A stretch of 64,000 nucleotides of DNA from Anaerostipes sp. (GCF_018381315.1 NZ_JAGZSD010000013.1:1-64000), one strand, 5' to 3'. Positions 1 through 8,388 are shown, counted from the first letter of the stretch. Notes: generated by a model from the letters alone, not told the origin. Numbers and translations are program-made.

Positions 1-171
1 TGAAATAAAAAACGCTCCGCGAGGATCGCACTGCGGCGATAAGGAATCATGTCGCCAAAGCGACCCGCCGCAGGCGGAGAATCCCGCAAGCGGGATTCTT
101 TCTTGTTCCATAGGAAAGTTCTCCGAACCTCCCTATGGAATAAAAAGCACTCCGTGCAGGATGCGCACAAA
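1..171. repeat. Array of small hairpins upstream of ileS
   Basis: No gene is seen here. The stretch is almost entirely back-to-back inverted repeats: CGC-TCC-GCG (13-21), GTCGC-CAAA-GCGAC (51-64), CCGCC-GCA-GGCGG (65-77), GAATCCCGC/GCGGGATTC (79-98), an outer stem CCATAGG/CCTATGG (108-114 and 132-138) enclosing GTTC-TCC-GAAC (118-128), and GCAC-TCC-GTGC (147-157). Three hairpins share a TCC loop with different, compensated stems, and AATAAAAA precedes two of them. This looks like a small dispersed repeat family rather than a T-box; no T-box GGTGGNACCGCG signature is visible before ileS. Confidence 0.55.
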
Positions 172-211
172 TGTATATGGAAATCATTAATAATAAAAGG
201 AGAAATAAGCG

Positions 212-3200
212 ATGTACAAGAAAGTATCTTCTGACTTGAATTTTGTTGACCGCGAGAAACAGACCGTAGAGTTCTGGAAAGAACATAAGATTTTTGAAAA
301 GAGTATTGAAGAGAGAAAAGGGGATGACACCTATACATTTTATGACGGACCTCCTACTGCAAACGGAAAGCCGCATATTGGCCATGTCCTGACACGTGTC
401 ATCAAAGATATGATTCCGCGCTATCAGACTATGAAAGGCCATAAGATCATCCGTAAGGCCGGGTGGGATACCCATGGCCTGCCGGTGGAGCTTGAAGTGG
501 AGAAGAAGCTGGGTCTGGACGGAAAAGAACAGATTGAGGAGTACGGTCTGGCACCGTTTATCAAAGAGTGTAAGGAAAGTGTCTGGAAGTACAAGGGCAT
601 GTGGGAAGATTTCTCAGGTGTTGTAGGCTTCTGGGCTGATATGGATGATCCGTATGTAACTTACCACAACAACTATATCGAGTCTGTGTGGTGGGCATTA
701 AAACAAATCTGGGATAAAGGACTTCTTTATAAAGGATATAAAATCGTTCCTTACTGCCCTCGCTGCGGAACGCCTCTTTCCTCCCATGAAGTAGCACAGG
801 GATATAAAGATGTCAAAGAAAAATCAGCCATCGCAAGATTTAAAGTAAAAGGGGAAGATGCCTTTATTCTGGCATGGACCACAACACCGTGGACCCTTCC
901 TTCCAACGTGGCACTTTGTGTGAACCCGAATGAGACCTATGTGAAAGTAGAAAACGACGGATATACGTATTATCTGGCAGAAGCACTTTGTGACAGCGTT
1001 CTTGAAGGTGAATACAAAGTACTGGAGACTTACAAGGGAACTGACCTGGAGCATAAGGAATATGAGCCGCTGTTCCCGTTTGTCACACCAAAAGAAAAAG
1101 CTTACTATGTTACCTGCGACACATATGTAACTCTCACAGACGGTACCGGAGTGGTACACATCGCCCCTGCATTCGGTGAGGACGATGCCCAGGTAGGAAG
1201 AAAATACGGCCTGCCGTTTGTACAGCTGGTAGATGAAAAAGGAGAGATGACAAAAGAAACTCCCTGGGCAGGAACCTTCTGCAAGGATGCAGACAAACTG
1301 ATCCTGAAGGATCTTGAAGAAAGAGGACTTTTATTTGCCGCTCTTGATTTTGAGCACAGCTATCCTCACTGCTGGAGATGTGATACTCCGCTGATCTACT
1401 ATGCAAGAGAATCCTGGTTTATCAAGATGACGGATGTGAAAGACCAGCTGATTAAAAACAACAATACCGTCAACTGGATTCCGGAGAGCATCGGAAAAGG
1501 ACGTTTCGGAGACTGGCTGGAAAATGTCCAGGACTGGGGAATTTCTAGAAATCGTTACTGGGGAACACCGCTGAATGTGTGGGAATGTGAGTGCGGTCAT
1601 CAGCATGCCATCGGTTCTATTGAAGAATTAAAGAGTATGTCTGACAACTGTCCGGATGATATTGAACTTCACCGCCCGTACATTGACGATGTGACTGTCA
1701 AGTGTCCGGAGTGCGGAAAGGAAATGCACCGGGTGGAAGAGGTTATTGACTGCTGGTTTGATTCAGGATCTATGCCGTTTGCACAGTGGCACTATCCGTT
1801 TGAAAACAAAGAGATCTTTGAGGAAAACTTCCCGGCAGACTTTATCTCCGAGGCGGTGGACCAGACAAGAGGCTGGTTCTATTCCCTCTTAGCGATCTCC
1901 ACACTGCTGTTTGACAAGGCACCTTACAAAAATGTTATCGTGCTGGGCCATGTCCAGGATGAAAACGGACAAAAGATGTCCAAGTCCAAAGGTAATGCAG
2001 TAGACCCTATGGAGGCTTTAAAAGAACACGGGGCAGACGCAATCCGCTGGTATTTCTATACAAACAGTGCTCCGTGGCTTCCGAACAGATTCCATTCCAA
2101 GGCTGTGACAGAAGGTCAGAGAAAGTTTATGGGTACTCTTTGGAACACTTACGCATTCTATGTTTTATACGCAGAGATTGACCAGTTTGACCCGACAAAA
2201 TACAGTCTGGATTATGGCAAGCTTCCGGTCATGGACCGCTGGCTTTTATCCAAATTAAATTCTCTGGTCAAGGATGTGGATGAAAATCTTGGTGCCTACA
2301 GAATCCCAGAAGCCGCAAGGGCTCTCCAGGATTTTGTCGATGAGATGAGCAACTGGTACGTGAGACGCTGCCGTGAAAGGTTCTGGGCAAAAGGGATGGA
2401 ACAGGATAAGATCAATGCCTATATGACGCTTTATACAGCACTGACAACGGTCTGCAAGGCTGCAGCTCCGATGATCCCGTTCATGACAGAAGAAATTTAC
2501 CAGAACCTTGTAAAAAGTGTGGACAGCGAAGCTCCTGAGAGCATCCATCTGTGTGACTTCCCAGCTGTGGATGAAAGTATGTATGACAAAGAGCTGGAAG
2601 AAAACATGGATGCTGTTCTGAAAATCGTTGTCCTGGGACGCGCATGCAGAAACAGTGCCGGTATCAAGAACCGCCAGCCGATCGGAAAGATGTATGTGAA
2701 AGCTCCGGCCGAACTCCCGGAATTTTATCAGGAAATTATCCGCGAAGAGCTGAATGTTAAGGTAATTGAGTTTACAGATGATGTTTCAAACTTTACCACC
2801 TATAACTTCAAGCCTCAGCTGAAGACGGTGGGACCGAAATATGGAAAGCTGTTAAACGGAATCCGTACACATCTGACAGAACTGGACGGAAATAAGGCTA
2901 AAGCAGAGCTGGATTCCAAAGGAATGCTTGCGTTTACTGTGGACGGTATGCCTGTAGAACTTTCAGAGGAAGACCTGCTCATCGAAATGGTGAAACAGGA
3001 AGGCTTTGTGACAGAGGCAGACAATGAATTTACGGCTGTACTAGACACAAATCTGACAGAAGAGCTTCTGGAAGAAGGGTTTATCCGCGAGATCATCAGC
3101 AAAGTACAGTCTATGAGAAAAGAAGCAGGATTTGAAGTTATGGATAAGATCACGATCTCTTATGAAGGAAATGAAAAAGTAAGCGGTCTGATTTCCAAAA

Positions 3201-3322
3201 ATGAAGATGCCATCATGAACGATGTTCTGGCCACAGGCATTGTTTCAGGAAAAGCAGCAGGCTTCACGAAAGATTGGAATATCAACGGGGAAAAAGTAAC
3301 TCTCGGAGTAGAGAAAAACTAA
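212..3322 (+). CDS. ileS: Isoleucyl-tRNA synthetase
   Basis: Charges tRNA-Ile with isoleucine in the cytoplasm. The 1036-residue product has the class I signatures HIGH at residues 55-58 and KMSKS at 588-592, the editing (CP1) region between them, and a zinc-type CWRCDTPLIYY segment around residue 390. Length and this segment fit the longer, eukaryote-like IleS2 group, which in known cases is less sensitive to mupirocin; that grouping is inference. The ATG at 212 follows AAAGGAG with good spacing. It stands alone, with a hairpin array upstream and a terminator-like hairpin downstream. Firmicute ileS genes usually carry a T-box leader, and none is visible here. Confidence 0.97.
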   Translation: MYKKVSSDLNFVDREKQTVEFWKEHKIFEKSIEERKGDDTYTFYDGPPTANGKPHIGHVLTRVIKDMIPRYQTMKGHKIIRKAGWDTHGLPVELEVEKKLGLDGKEQIEEYGLAPFIKECKESVWKYKGMWEDFSGVVGFWADMDDPYVTYHNNYIESVWWALKQIWDKGLLYKGYKIVPYCPRCGTPLSSHEVAQGYKDVKEKSAIARFKVKGEDAFILAWTTTPWTLPSNVALCVNPNETYVKVENDGYTYYLAEALCDSVLEGEYKVLETYKGTDLEHKEYEPLFPFVTPKEKAYYVTCDTYVTLTDGTGVVHIAPAFGEDDAQVGRKYGLPFVQLVDEKGEMTKETPWAGTFCKDADKLILKDLEERGLLFAALDFEHSYPHCWRCDTPLIYYARESWFIKMTDVKDQLIKNNNTVNWIPESIGKGRFGDWLENVQDWGISRNRYWGTPLNVWECECGHQHAIGSIEELKSMSDNCPDDIELHRPYIDDVTVKCPECGKEMHRVEEVIDCWFDSGSMPFAQWHYPFENKEIFEENFPADFISEAVDQTRGWFYSLLAISTLLFDKAPYKNVIVLGHVQDENGQKMSKSKGNAVDPMEALKEHGADAIRWYFYTNSAPWLPNRFHSKAVTEGQRKFMGTLWNTYAFYVLYAEIDQFDPTKYSLDYGKLPVMDRWLLSKLNSLVKDVDENLGAYRIPEAARALQDFVDEMSNWYVRRCRERFWAKGMEQDKINAYMTLYTALTTVCKAAAPMIPFMTEEIYQNLVKSVDSEAPESIHLCDFPAVDESMYDKELEENMDAVLKIVVLGRACRNSAGIKNRQPIGKMYVKAPAELPEFYQEIIREELNVKVIEFTDDVSNFTTYNFKPQLKTVGPKYGKLLNGIRTHLTELDGNKAKAELDSKGMLAFTVDGMPVELSEEDLLIEMVKQEGFVTEADNEFTAVLDTNLTEELLEEGFIREIISKVQSMRKEAGFEVMDKITISYEGNEKVSGLISKNEDAIMNDVLATGIVSGKAAGFTKDWNINGEKVTLGVEKN

Positions 3323-3339
3323 AGATTACCTGTCTTAAA

Positions 3340-3374
3340 AAAGGGAGATACGCAGTTTTTGTGTATCTCTCTTT
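3340..3374 (+). terminator. Terminator-like hairpin after ileS
   Basis: Arms 3340-3354 and 3360-3374 pair over about 15 bp with G-U pairs around a short T-rich loop. The 3' T tract is weak (TTTCC), so termination may be partial. Confidence 0.55.
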
Positions 3375-3453
3375 CCGTTTATCATAAAATAATAAGGTAT
3401 ACTTCCTGCTTGTCCTGAATAAAATAATAAGACGGACAGGAAGGGGGATTTTG

Positions 3454-4392
3454 ATGAGAAATAAATTGTCCTACCTTTTCTTTTTGCTGTTTCTGTTCTG
3501 CAGTGTCCCATATCTGCTGACAGTGGTGCTTTCAGGAAAAGAAGATGCAAAGCCTGTGGACTTTCAGACCCACAGCAGCGGCTACACAGTGACGGTGAAC
3601 AAAAAGGCCATGGATTTAGAAACGTATCTGCTTGGTGTCCTGCCGACACAGATTTCTATGGATAATGAAAAGGAAACTTTAAAAGCTCAGGCTGTAATCC
3701 TGAGAACAGATATTATGCGGAGAATGGACGGCAAAAAAGATGTCAGCCAGGATTCTCTGCCATATAAATATGAAGAAGACAAGATTTTGAAAGAAAAGCT
3801 GGGAGAGCGAAAATATAAAATAACGGATCAGTCAAGAAAGCAGGCGGTGGGTGAGACAACCGGGGAAGTGATCACCTGTCAGGGAAAGTACATACAGCCG
3901 TATTTTCACGGCATCAGCGTTGGAACAACTCTGAGTGCCAAAGAGTGGTTCGGGAAAGATATTTCTTATCTTCAGGAAAAAGACAGCTTAAAGGATGTGG
4001 AATCTCCGGAGTATATGACCGGTATCCCAGTGACCTACAAACAGGTAGTTACGCAGCTTGAAAAAGAAAAAAAAATTAAGCTGACGGTGGAAGAAGCTAA
4101 AAAGTCCATCAGAGTCAAAGAAAAAACAGGAAACGGATATGTAAAGCAAGTGCAGATCGGAAAGTATGTCATGTCCGGGGAAGCTTGGGCCAAATGCTTT
4201 CAGCTGAACTCCACGAACTTTTACCTGGAACCGTATGACGGAAAACTGCGTATGGTAGCTCTGGGAAAAGGACTTGGACTTGGCATGTCCCAGTACGGTG
4301 CCAATGAGCTTGCAAAGGACGGAAAAAGCTATAAAAAAATATTAAAATATTATTACACAGGAATTCAGATAACAAAATTGTCCGATCAGTGA
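3454..4392 (+). CDS. spoIID: SpoIID/LytB-domain protein, probably catalytically inactive
   Basis: SpoIID-family protein of 312 residues with an N-terminal membrane anchor (residues about 6-27). The SpoIID fold is recognisable from the LKAQAV motif at 76-81 and the C-terminal GMSQYGANELAKDG block ending in KILKYYYTG. Known SpoIID proteins are lytic transglycosylases used in forespore engulfment, with a catalytic Glu in the SEMP segment. Aligned by spacing to LKAQAV, this protein has Gln66 (GVLPTQIS) there, and the usual GHG before GMSQYG reads GLG. ATG 3454 is chosen over TTG 3451 because AGGGGG at 3442-3447 is properly spaced only for the ATG. It is followed directly by a SpoIIQ-like gene, the order known in clostridia. 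Family call firm, loss of activity inferred. Confidence 0.85.
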   Translation: MRNKLSYLFFLLFLFCSVPYLLTVVLSGKEDAKPVDFQTHSSGYTVTVNKKAMDLETYLLGVLPTQISMDNEKETLKAQAVILRTDIMRRMDGKKDVSQDSLPYKYEEDKILKEKLGERKYKITDQSRKQAVGETTGEVITCQGKYIQPYFHGISVGTTLSAKEWFGKDISYLQEKDSLKDVESPEYMTGIPVTYKQVVTQLEKEKKIKLTVEEAKKSIRVKEKTGNGYVKQVQIGKYVMSGEAWAKCFQLNSTNFYLEPYDGKLRMVALGKGLGLGMSQYGANELAKDGKSYKKILKYYYTGIQITKLSDQ

Positions 4393-4436
4393 ATAAAGCC
4401 TCAGAATTCGGTAAAACTATCCCTGAGGTGATGAAA

Positions 4437-5123
4437 ATGAAAGGACATAACCGGGACGTCTCTTCCCCATTAAAGAAATACTATGCGGTGATGCTGGTAG
4501 GACTGGCCCTTTTTATCGGGATCATGACATATTACAGCATAGAATTTAAAAATAAAAGAGACTTAGCAAAACAGCAGGTAGACTTGAACAAGGATTCTGT
4601 CGGTGTCAACAACGGAGCTACCGAGGGAACAACAGAAGCAACTACAACAGAAGCGACAGAGGCAGAGACTGAGAAAACCACAGAGACTATGAGCCAGAAT
4701 ACGGTTTCATATGATGGTAAAACAAAACTTGCCTGGCCGTTGACAGGAAATGTTCTGATGCCTTACAGTGTGGATTCCACAATTTATTTTGAATCCCTGG
4801 ATCAGTACCGGGTAAACAAAGGAATCATGATTGAGGCAAAAGAGGGAATGGCAGTCAAAGCTCCGAAAAATGCAAAAGTAGAAGAGATACGCAAGACAGA
4901 GGAATTCGGTCAGACAGTGCTCCTGGACTTAGGAGGCGGATATACAGCTCTTTACGGACAGCTGAAAAATCTGGCTGTGAAAGAAGGAGATACGGTCACA
5001 AAGAACCAAATTCTCGGCAAAGTAGCGGCTCCTACTGACTGTTTCACACTGGAAGGTGCAAATGTGTACCTGCAGATGGAAAAAGACAAGAAGACAATTA
5101 ATCCAACCAGTTATTTAGAATAG
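4437..5123 (+). CDS. spoIIQ: SpoIIQ-like membrane protein with degenerate M23 domain
   Basis: 228-residue bitopic protein: cytoplasmic start, one transmembrane segment (about 15-34), a Thr/Glu-rich linker (about 60-85) and a C-terminal M23 peptidase-like domain (about 97-228). M23 enzymes bind zinc through HxG(I/V)D and HxH. Here these read NKGIM (127-131) and NVY (209-211), so no zinc ligand remains. In Bacillus, SpoIIQ is likewise non-enzymatic and forms a channel with SpoIIIAH across the engulfing septum; the same role is inferred. GAGGTG at 4425-4430 best serves ATG 4437; the frame is open back to GTG 4389, which would overlap the spoIID stop. It sits 44 nt after spoIID, probably in one operon. 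Confidence 0.82.
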   Translation: MKGHNRDVSSPLKKYYAVMLVGLALFIGIMTYYSIEFKNKRDLAKQQVDLNKDSVGVNNGATEGTTEATTTEATEAETEKTTETMSQNTVSYDGKTKLAWPLTGNVLMPYSVDSTIYFESLDQYRVNKGIMIEAKEGMAVKAPKNAKVEEIRKTEEFGQTVLLDLGGGYTALYGQLKNLAVKEGDTVTKNQILGKVAAPTDCFTLEGANVYLQMEKDKKTINPTSYLE

Positions 5124-5241
5124 TGGAACAAAGATCTGAAAATATCGTATACTATATAAGAAGCAAAAATAACAGTCAATGTTTTTTCTACTTTACTTTG
5201 CTTTTTAGAGTATCTTACTTTTCACATCTTTGGCTGCTGTA

Positions 5242-5275
5242 GAAGAAAGGCTGCCGTTTCGGCAGCTTTTTCTTC
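5242..5275 (+). terminator. Rho-independent terminator
   Basis: GAAGAAAGGCTGCCG (5242-5256) pairs with CGGCAGCTTTTTCTTC (5260-5275) around TTT, giving a strong GC stem followed by T5. It ends the spoIID-spoIIQ unit. Confidence 0.8.
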
Positions 5276-5303
5276 GAATAAAATACGAAGGGATAATATA
5301 CAA

Positions 5304-5552
5304 ATGAAGTGCTATACATATGTTTTAAAGTGCAGTGACGGAAGTCTCTACACAGGATGGACCAATGATTTGAACAAACGCCTTAAGGCCCACAATGAGG
5401 GGAAAGGCGCCAAGTACACAAGAGGCCGGACACCGGCAGATCTTGTGTACTTGGAGGAATTTGATACAAAAGAGGCGGCAATGAAAAGAGAAGCCGCCAT
5501 TAAAAAAATGAGCCGGGCAGAAAAGCTGAAACTGCCCGGCATGAAAGTGTAA
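5304..5552 (+). CDS. GIY-YIG nuclease superfamily protein (YhbQ/UPF0213-like)
   Basis: Single-domain protein of 82 residues with the GIY-YIG pattern YTYVLKCSDGSLYTGWT at the N-terminus, the Arg of NKRLKAHN in the following helix and the conserved Glu in AAMKREAAIKKMSRAEK. These are the features of the small stand-alone GIY-YIG family whose cellular role is unclear (DNA repair or processing is suspected). The 3' end contains a perfect 9-bp inverted repeat (5512-5520 with 5532-5540). Its stop lies one base from the stop of the convergent tail-tip-like gene, with no terminator between them. Confidence 0.85.
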   Translation: MKCYTYVLKCSDGSLYTGWTNDLNKRLKAHNEGKGAKYTRGRTPADLVYLEEFDTKEAAMKREAAIKKMSRAEKLKLPGMKV

Positions 5553-5553
5553 G

Positions 5554-6423
5554 TTATATACGGATATATAAACATCGGAAATATACATTAAAAGTGGTAG
5601 TTGAAGTTCCATTATGAAGCCAATAGTGTACGGTTGTACCATAACAATAATAGTTATAAACAGGAATTAATCTATTTCCAGCAGTAATTTGAACTACTGC
5701 AATCATTTTATAGCCTGAAACAGATGGCATTACATATGTTTTGTCTCCGGAGTAACCGTTTGTAGCAACCGTGATACTTGTATTTGCTTCTCTAATAATA
5801 CAATAATCTTTTAAGCGGTTTGTATTCTCTGTGACTTTTGAATTTAACAAGTTAAAATCTGTTTGATTTGTTTTTTGTGAAACTTCTGTTTTAATATTAT
5901 TTAAGTCAGTATTTAATATATTCATATTACTATTTATTTCACTGATAGCATCTGTGTGTTTCTGATAAGCCTCAATATTCACCAATCCGTTAGAATTTAG
6001 AACAACTTCAAACGGTACGGTATTTGATGTACTGAAATAAAAATCCAATGTAACTGAATAGCCCGGACTTTCAGCTTCCGAAGGAATATGTTTTGCCTGA
6101 GATGCCTGTGAAATACAAAACAAAATTTCCCCTTCATCCGGATCTTTTGCAAAAAAACCAACCTGCCATAAGTCATAACTTTCTTTTAAACCTATGTTCT
6201 CAAGAAGAACCGGAAGAACCGTTTTATCGTCTTCTGTTCTGGAGGGCTGAAGAGTAATATCGTATCCGCCCTCGGTAACGTCAGTCTGCTGGCGAAGATC
6301 TACAATTGGAACCTTTTTTGCTCCTGTTGTAACTCTTGTAATATTTAATGTCTGCCCCTGAAGCAGTTTTGCCTGCAAAGCTTTTCCCTGATCTGTCAAT
6401 ACTGTGTTTTCCCAAATATCCAT
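5554..6423 (-). CDS. Phage tail-fibre/tail-tip-like protein, copy A
   Basis: 289 residues starting MDIWEN behind GGAGGTAAAGGT. The first 160 residues or so match the neighbouring paralogue at about nine of ten positions (shared landmarks LTDQGKALQAKLLQGQ, LWQVGFFA, ILFCISQASQAKHIPSEAES, VVLNSNGLVNIEAYQ). After HTDAI the sequences diverge: here a heptad-like stretch (about 160-205) leads to a short beta-rich tip ending FNVYFRCLYIRI. N-terminal domains of this kind occur in phage tail and tail-like particle proteins, where the C-terminus binds receptors. No capsid, baseplate, lysis or integrase gene is nearby, so this is an orphan. Function inferred, not established. Confidence 0.65.
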   Translation of the reverse strand: MDIWENTVLTDQGKALQAKLLQGQTLNITRVTTGAKKVPIVDLRQQTDVTEGGYDITLQPSRTEDDKTVLPVLLENIGLKESYDLWQVGFFAKDPDEGEILFCISQASQAKHIPSEAESPGYSVTLDFYFSTSNTVPFEVVLNSNGLVNIEAYQKHTDAISEINSNMNILNTDLNNIKTEVSQKTNQTDFNLLNSKVTENTNRLKDYCIIREANTSITVATNGYSGDKTYVMPSVSGYKMIAVVQITAGNRLIPVYNYYCYGTTVHYWLHNGTSTTTFNVYFRCLYIRI

Positions 6424-6523
6424 ACCTTTACCTCCTGGTTTTGTATACCGAATAAAAGTCAATGATAATATGTGACAAAAATAACAGTTACTTTAAAAAT
6501 TATCAGATCATGATCTCTATAAA

Positions 6524-6561
6524 GAATATAACATAATGACCATGGGCAATGTGGGCAAGTT
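6524..6561. repeat. 38-bp direct repeat upstream of tail-tip-like gene A
   Basis: Matches 7479-7516 at 36 of 38 positions, including the core ACCATGGGCAATGTGGGCAA. It lies about 100 nt before the start of copy A on the minus strand. No canonical promoter is evident. It marks the edge of a duplicated gene cassette of about 1,013 bp period. Confidence 0.8.
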
Positions 6562-6599
6562 CTGTTCTGGGCGTTTGGTTAAATTCTGATTTTTGATTT

Positions 6600-7436
6600 T
6601 TACTCAACAATATATGTAAATGATCCATAAATCCAAGAGCCGGCAGAATATTTTCCAGACATCGGCTGGATTTTAACTGTTCCATCTATATCAATTACAC
6701 AATAGAAACTTAGTCCACCTGAATAACCATTAAATACTCTACTTACTACTTTCGGACGAAACTCTTCTGGTATTGTACATATAGTTCCATTTGTGTATTG
6801 TTCAATATTTTGTGCAAATTCTGCTCTTAACACCAAAGATACTGTACAACCGCTTTTTTCTATAAATGCAGTACCAGTTAAAGACGTAGTGGTACATGAT
6901 ACTTTTTTATATTCTAAAGACGAATTTATCCCATCAATTTTGCCATTCACCTTATGAATTGCATCTGTATGCGCCTGATAAGCCTCAATATTTACCAGCC
7001 CGTTAGAATTTAAAACAACTTCAAACGGTACTGTATTAGATGTGCTGAAACAAAAATCCCATGTAACAGAATACCCGGGGCTTTCAGCTTCCGAAGGAAT
7101 ATGTTTTGCCTGAGATGCCTGTGAAATACAAAACAAAATTTCTTCTTCATCCGGATCTTCCGCAAAAAATCCGACCTGCCACAAGTCATGGCTTTCTTTT
7201 AAACCTGTGTTCTCAAGCAGAACCGGAAGAATTGTTTGCTCACCTTCTGTTCTGGAGGGCTGAAGAGTAATATCATATCCACCCTCAGTGATGTCAGTCT
7301 GCTGGCGAAGATCTACAACAGGGACCTTCTTAGTTCCCGTCGTAACTCTTGTGATTTTTAATGTCTGCCCCTGAAGCAGCTTTGCCTGAAGCGCTTTTCC
7401 CTGGTCTGTTAATACTGTGTTTTCCCAAATATTCAT
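6600..7436 (-). CDS. Phage tail-fibre/tail-tip-like protein, copy B
   Basis: 278 residues starting MNIWEN after AAAGGAGAAAGAA. Residues 1-160 are nearly identical to copy A; the remainder is unrelated, with a TSLTGTAF... segment, a region resembling phage tail beta-sandwich tips and the end GSWIYGSFTYIVE. The switch point right after HTDAI is sharp, as expected if C-terminal tips are exchanged by recombination at the conserved N-terminal sequence. Both copies lie on the minus strand between convergent and divergent housekeeping genes, outside any visible prophage. They may be a remnant, a tip reservoir, or part of a tail-like particle encoded elsewhere. Confidence 0.65.
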   Translation of the reverse strand: MNIWENTVLTDQGKALQAKLLQGQTLKITRVTTGTKKVPVVDLRQQTDITEGGYDITLQPSRTEGEQTILPVLLENTGLKESHDLWQVGFFAEDPDEEEILFCISQASQAKHIPSEAESPGYSVTWDFCFSTSNTVPFEVVLNSNGLVNIEAYQAHTDAIHKVNGKIDGINSSLEYKKVSCTTTSLTGTAFIEKSGCTVSLVLRAEFAQNIEQYTNGTICTIPEEFRPKVVSRVFNGYSGGLSFYCVIDIDGTVKIQPMSGKYSAGSWIYGSFTYIVE

Positions 7437-7478
7437 TTCTTTCTCCTTTGTAAAAATTGATTTGTTTCGTGCAGAAAT

Positions 7479-7516
7479 GAATATAGCATGATGACCATGG
7501 GCAATGTGGGCAAGTT
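7479..7516. repeat. 38-bp direct repeat upstream of tail-tip-like gene B
   Basis: Second copy of the repeat at 6524-6561, here 42 nt before the start codon of copy B. Its conservation outside the coding region suggests it moved with the gene or has a regulatory role. Confidence 0.8.
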
Positions 7517-7530
7517 AGTTTTGGGAAGAA

Positions 7531-7571
7531 CATAAAAAAGAAACACAAATTTCTTGTGTTTCTTTTTTATG
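7531..7571 (-). terminator. Terminator of the hemolysin III family gene
   Basis: A perfect 18-bp stem (7531-7548 with 7554-7571) around ATTTC. Its A-rich left arm and T-rich right arm let it work in both directions. It lies 30 nt beyond the minus-strand gene at 7602. Confidence 0.75.
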
Positions 7572-7601
7572 TCTTAAGATATGCTGGATTCAAACAAAAT
7601 G

Positions 7602-8246
7602 TTAAATAAAGAACATCATGATCAAGTGGCATGCGCTTCCGCCCATGACAAACAGATGGAAGATTTCGTGGAGTCCAAAATTTTTCCAATGGTTTTCAAA
7701 CCAGGAAAGCTTCAGGGCATAGATAATGCCTCCTACAGTGTAAATAATACCGCCGGCAAGAAGCAGGCCGAAGCATAGAGCAGTCAGTTTGTGGAACAGC
7801 GGAGCGATGGCTACCACACAAAACCAGCCCATGGCAATGTACATAACGGATGATACCCATTTGGGACAAGTCACCCAGAACATTTTAAAAATAATTCCCA
7901 GGATGGCGATGATCCAGATAGCGGTAAGAAGCCCATATCCGATCCTGCCTCCTAATACAATGGTGCAGATCGGTGTGTAGGAGCCTGCAATCAGGATAAA
8001 GATCATGGCATGATCCAGTTTTTTTAATACTTTCATCACATGCTCCGAAGAAGTAATGGAGTGATAGGTTGTGCTGGCTGCATACAGCCCTGCCATACTC
8101 AGTACAAAAATTGTCAGAGAGACAATGCGCACACGGTCATGAGTGGGGATGCTGATGATGATCAAGGGAATCCCTGCAAGGATGGACAAAACCATTCCGA
8201 TAAAATGTGTGATGGCGCTTCCGGGATCTTTAAGTCTAAACTTCAT
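7602..8246 (-). CDS. Hemolysin III family (PAQR-like) membrane protein
   Basis: 214-residue polytopic protein with about seven transmembrane segments. It carries the family's metal-site motifs: ASTTYHS (about 57-63), LDHAMIFILIAGSYTP (about 78-93) and GLHEIFHLFVMGGSACH near the C-terminus. These Ser/His/Asp residues form the zinc site in PAQR/HlyIII proteins, proposed to be membrane-embedded amidohydrolases; the cytolytic name is historical. ATCGGAGG lies 8 nt before the ATG. Monocistronic, with its own terminator; the 211-bp upstream region also carries the promoter for the divergent DUF134 gene. Confidence 0.88.
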   Translation of the reverse strand: MKFRLKDPGSAITHFIGMVLSILAGIPLIIISIPTHDRVRIVSLTIFVLSMAGLYAASTTYHSITSSEHVMKVLKKLDHAMIFILIAGSYTPICTIVLGGRIGYGLLTAIWIIAILGIIFKMFWVTCPKWVSSVMYIAMGWFCVVAIAPLFHKLTALCFGLLLAGGIIYTVGGIIYALKLSWFENHWKNFGLHEIFHLFVMGGSACHLIMMFFI

Positions 8247-8388
8247 AATGTAAACCTCCGATATAAACTTGGGTCATAAATATATTATATGTAGTAATCA
8301 AAACTATATTCGATGTATTTATATACTACTACTACCCAGGACCCATTTCAAGGAAATTTTCCATATTTATAAAATGTTAAGATTTTAT

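Noticed and set aside
1..211. T-box riboswitch for ileS
   Set aside because: No T-box sequence, specifier stem or antiterminator is recognisable; the hairpins are all short and local.
5554..7600. Integrated prophage
   Set aside because: Only tail-tip-like genes are present; no integrase, portal, capsid, lysis gene or att repeats.
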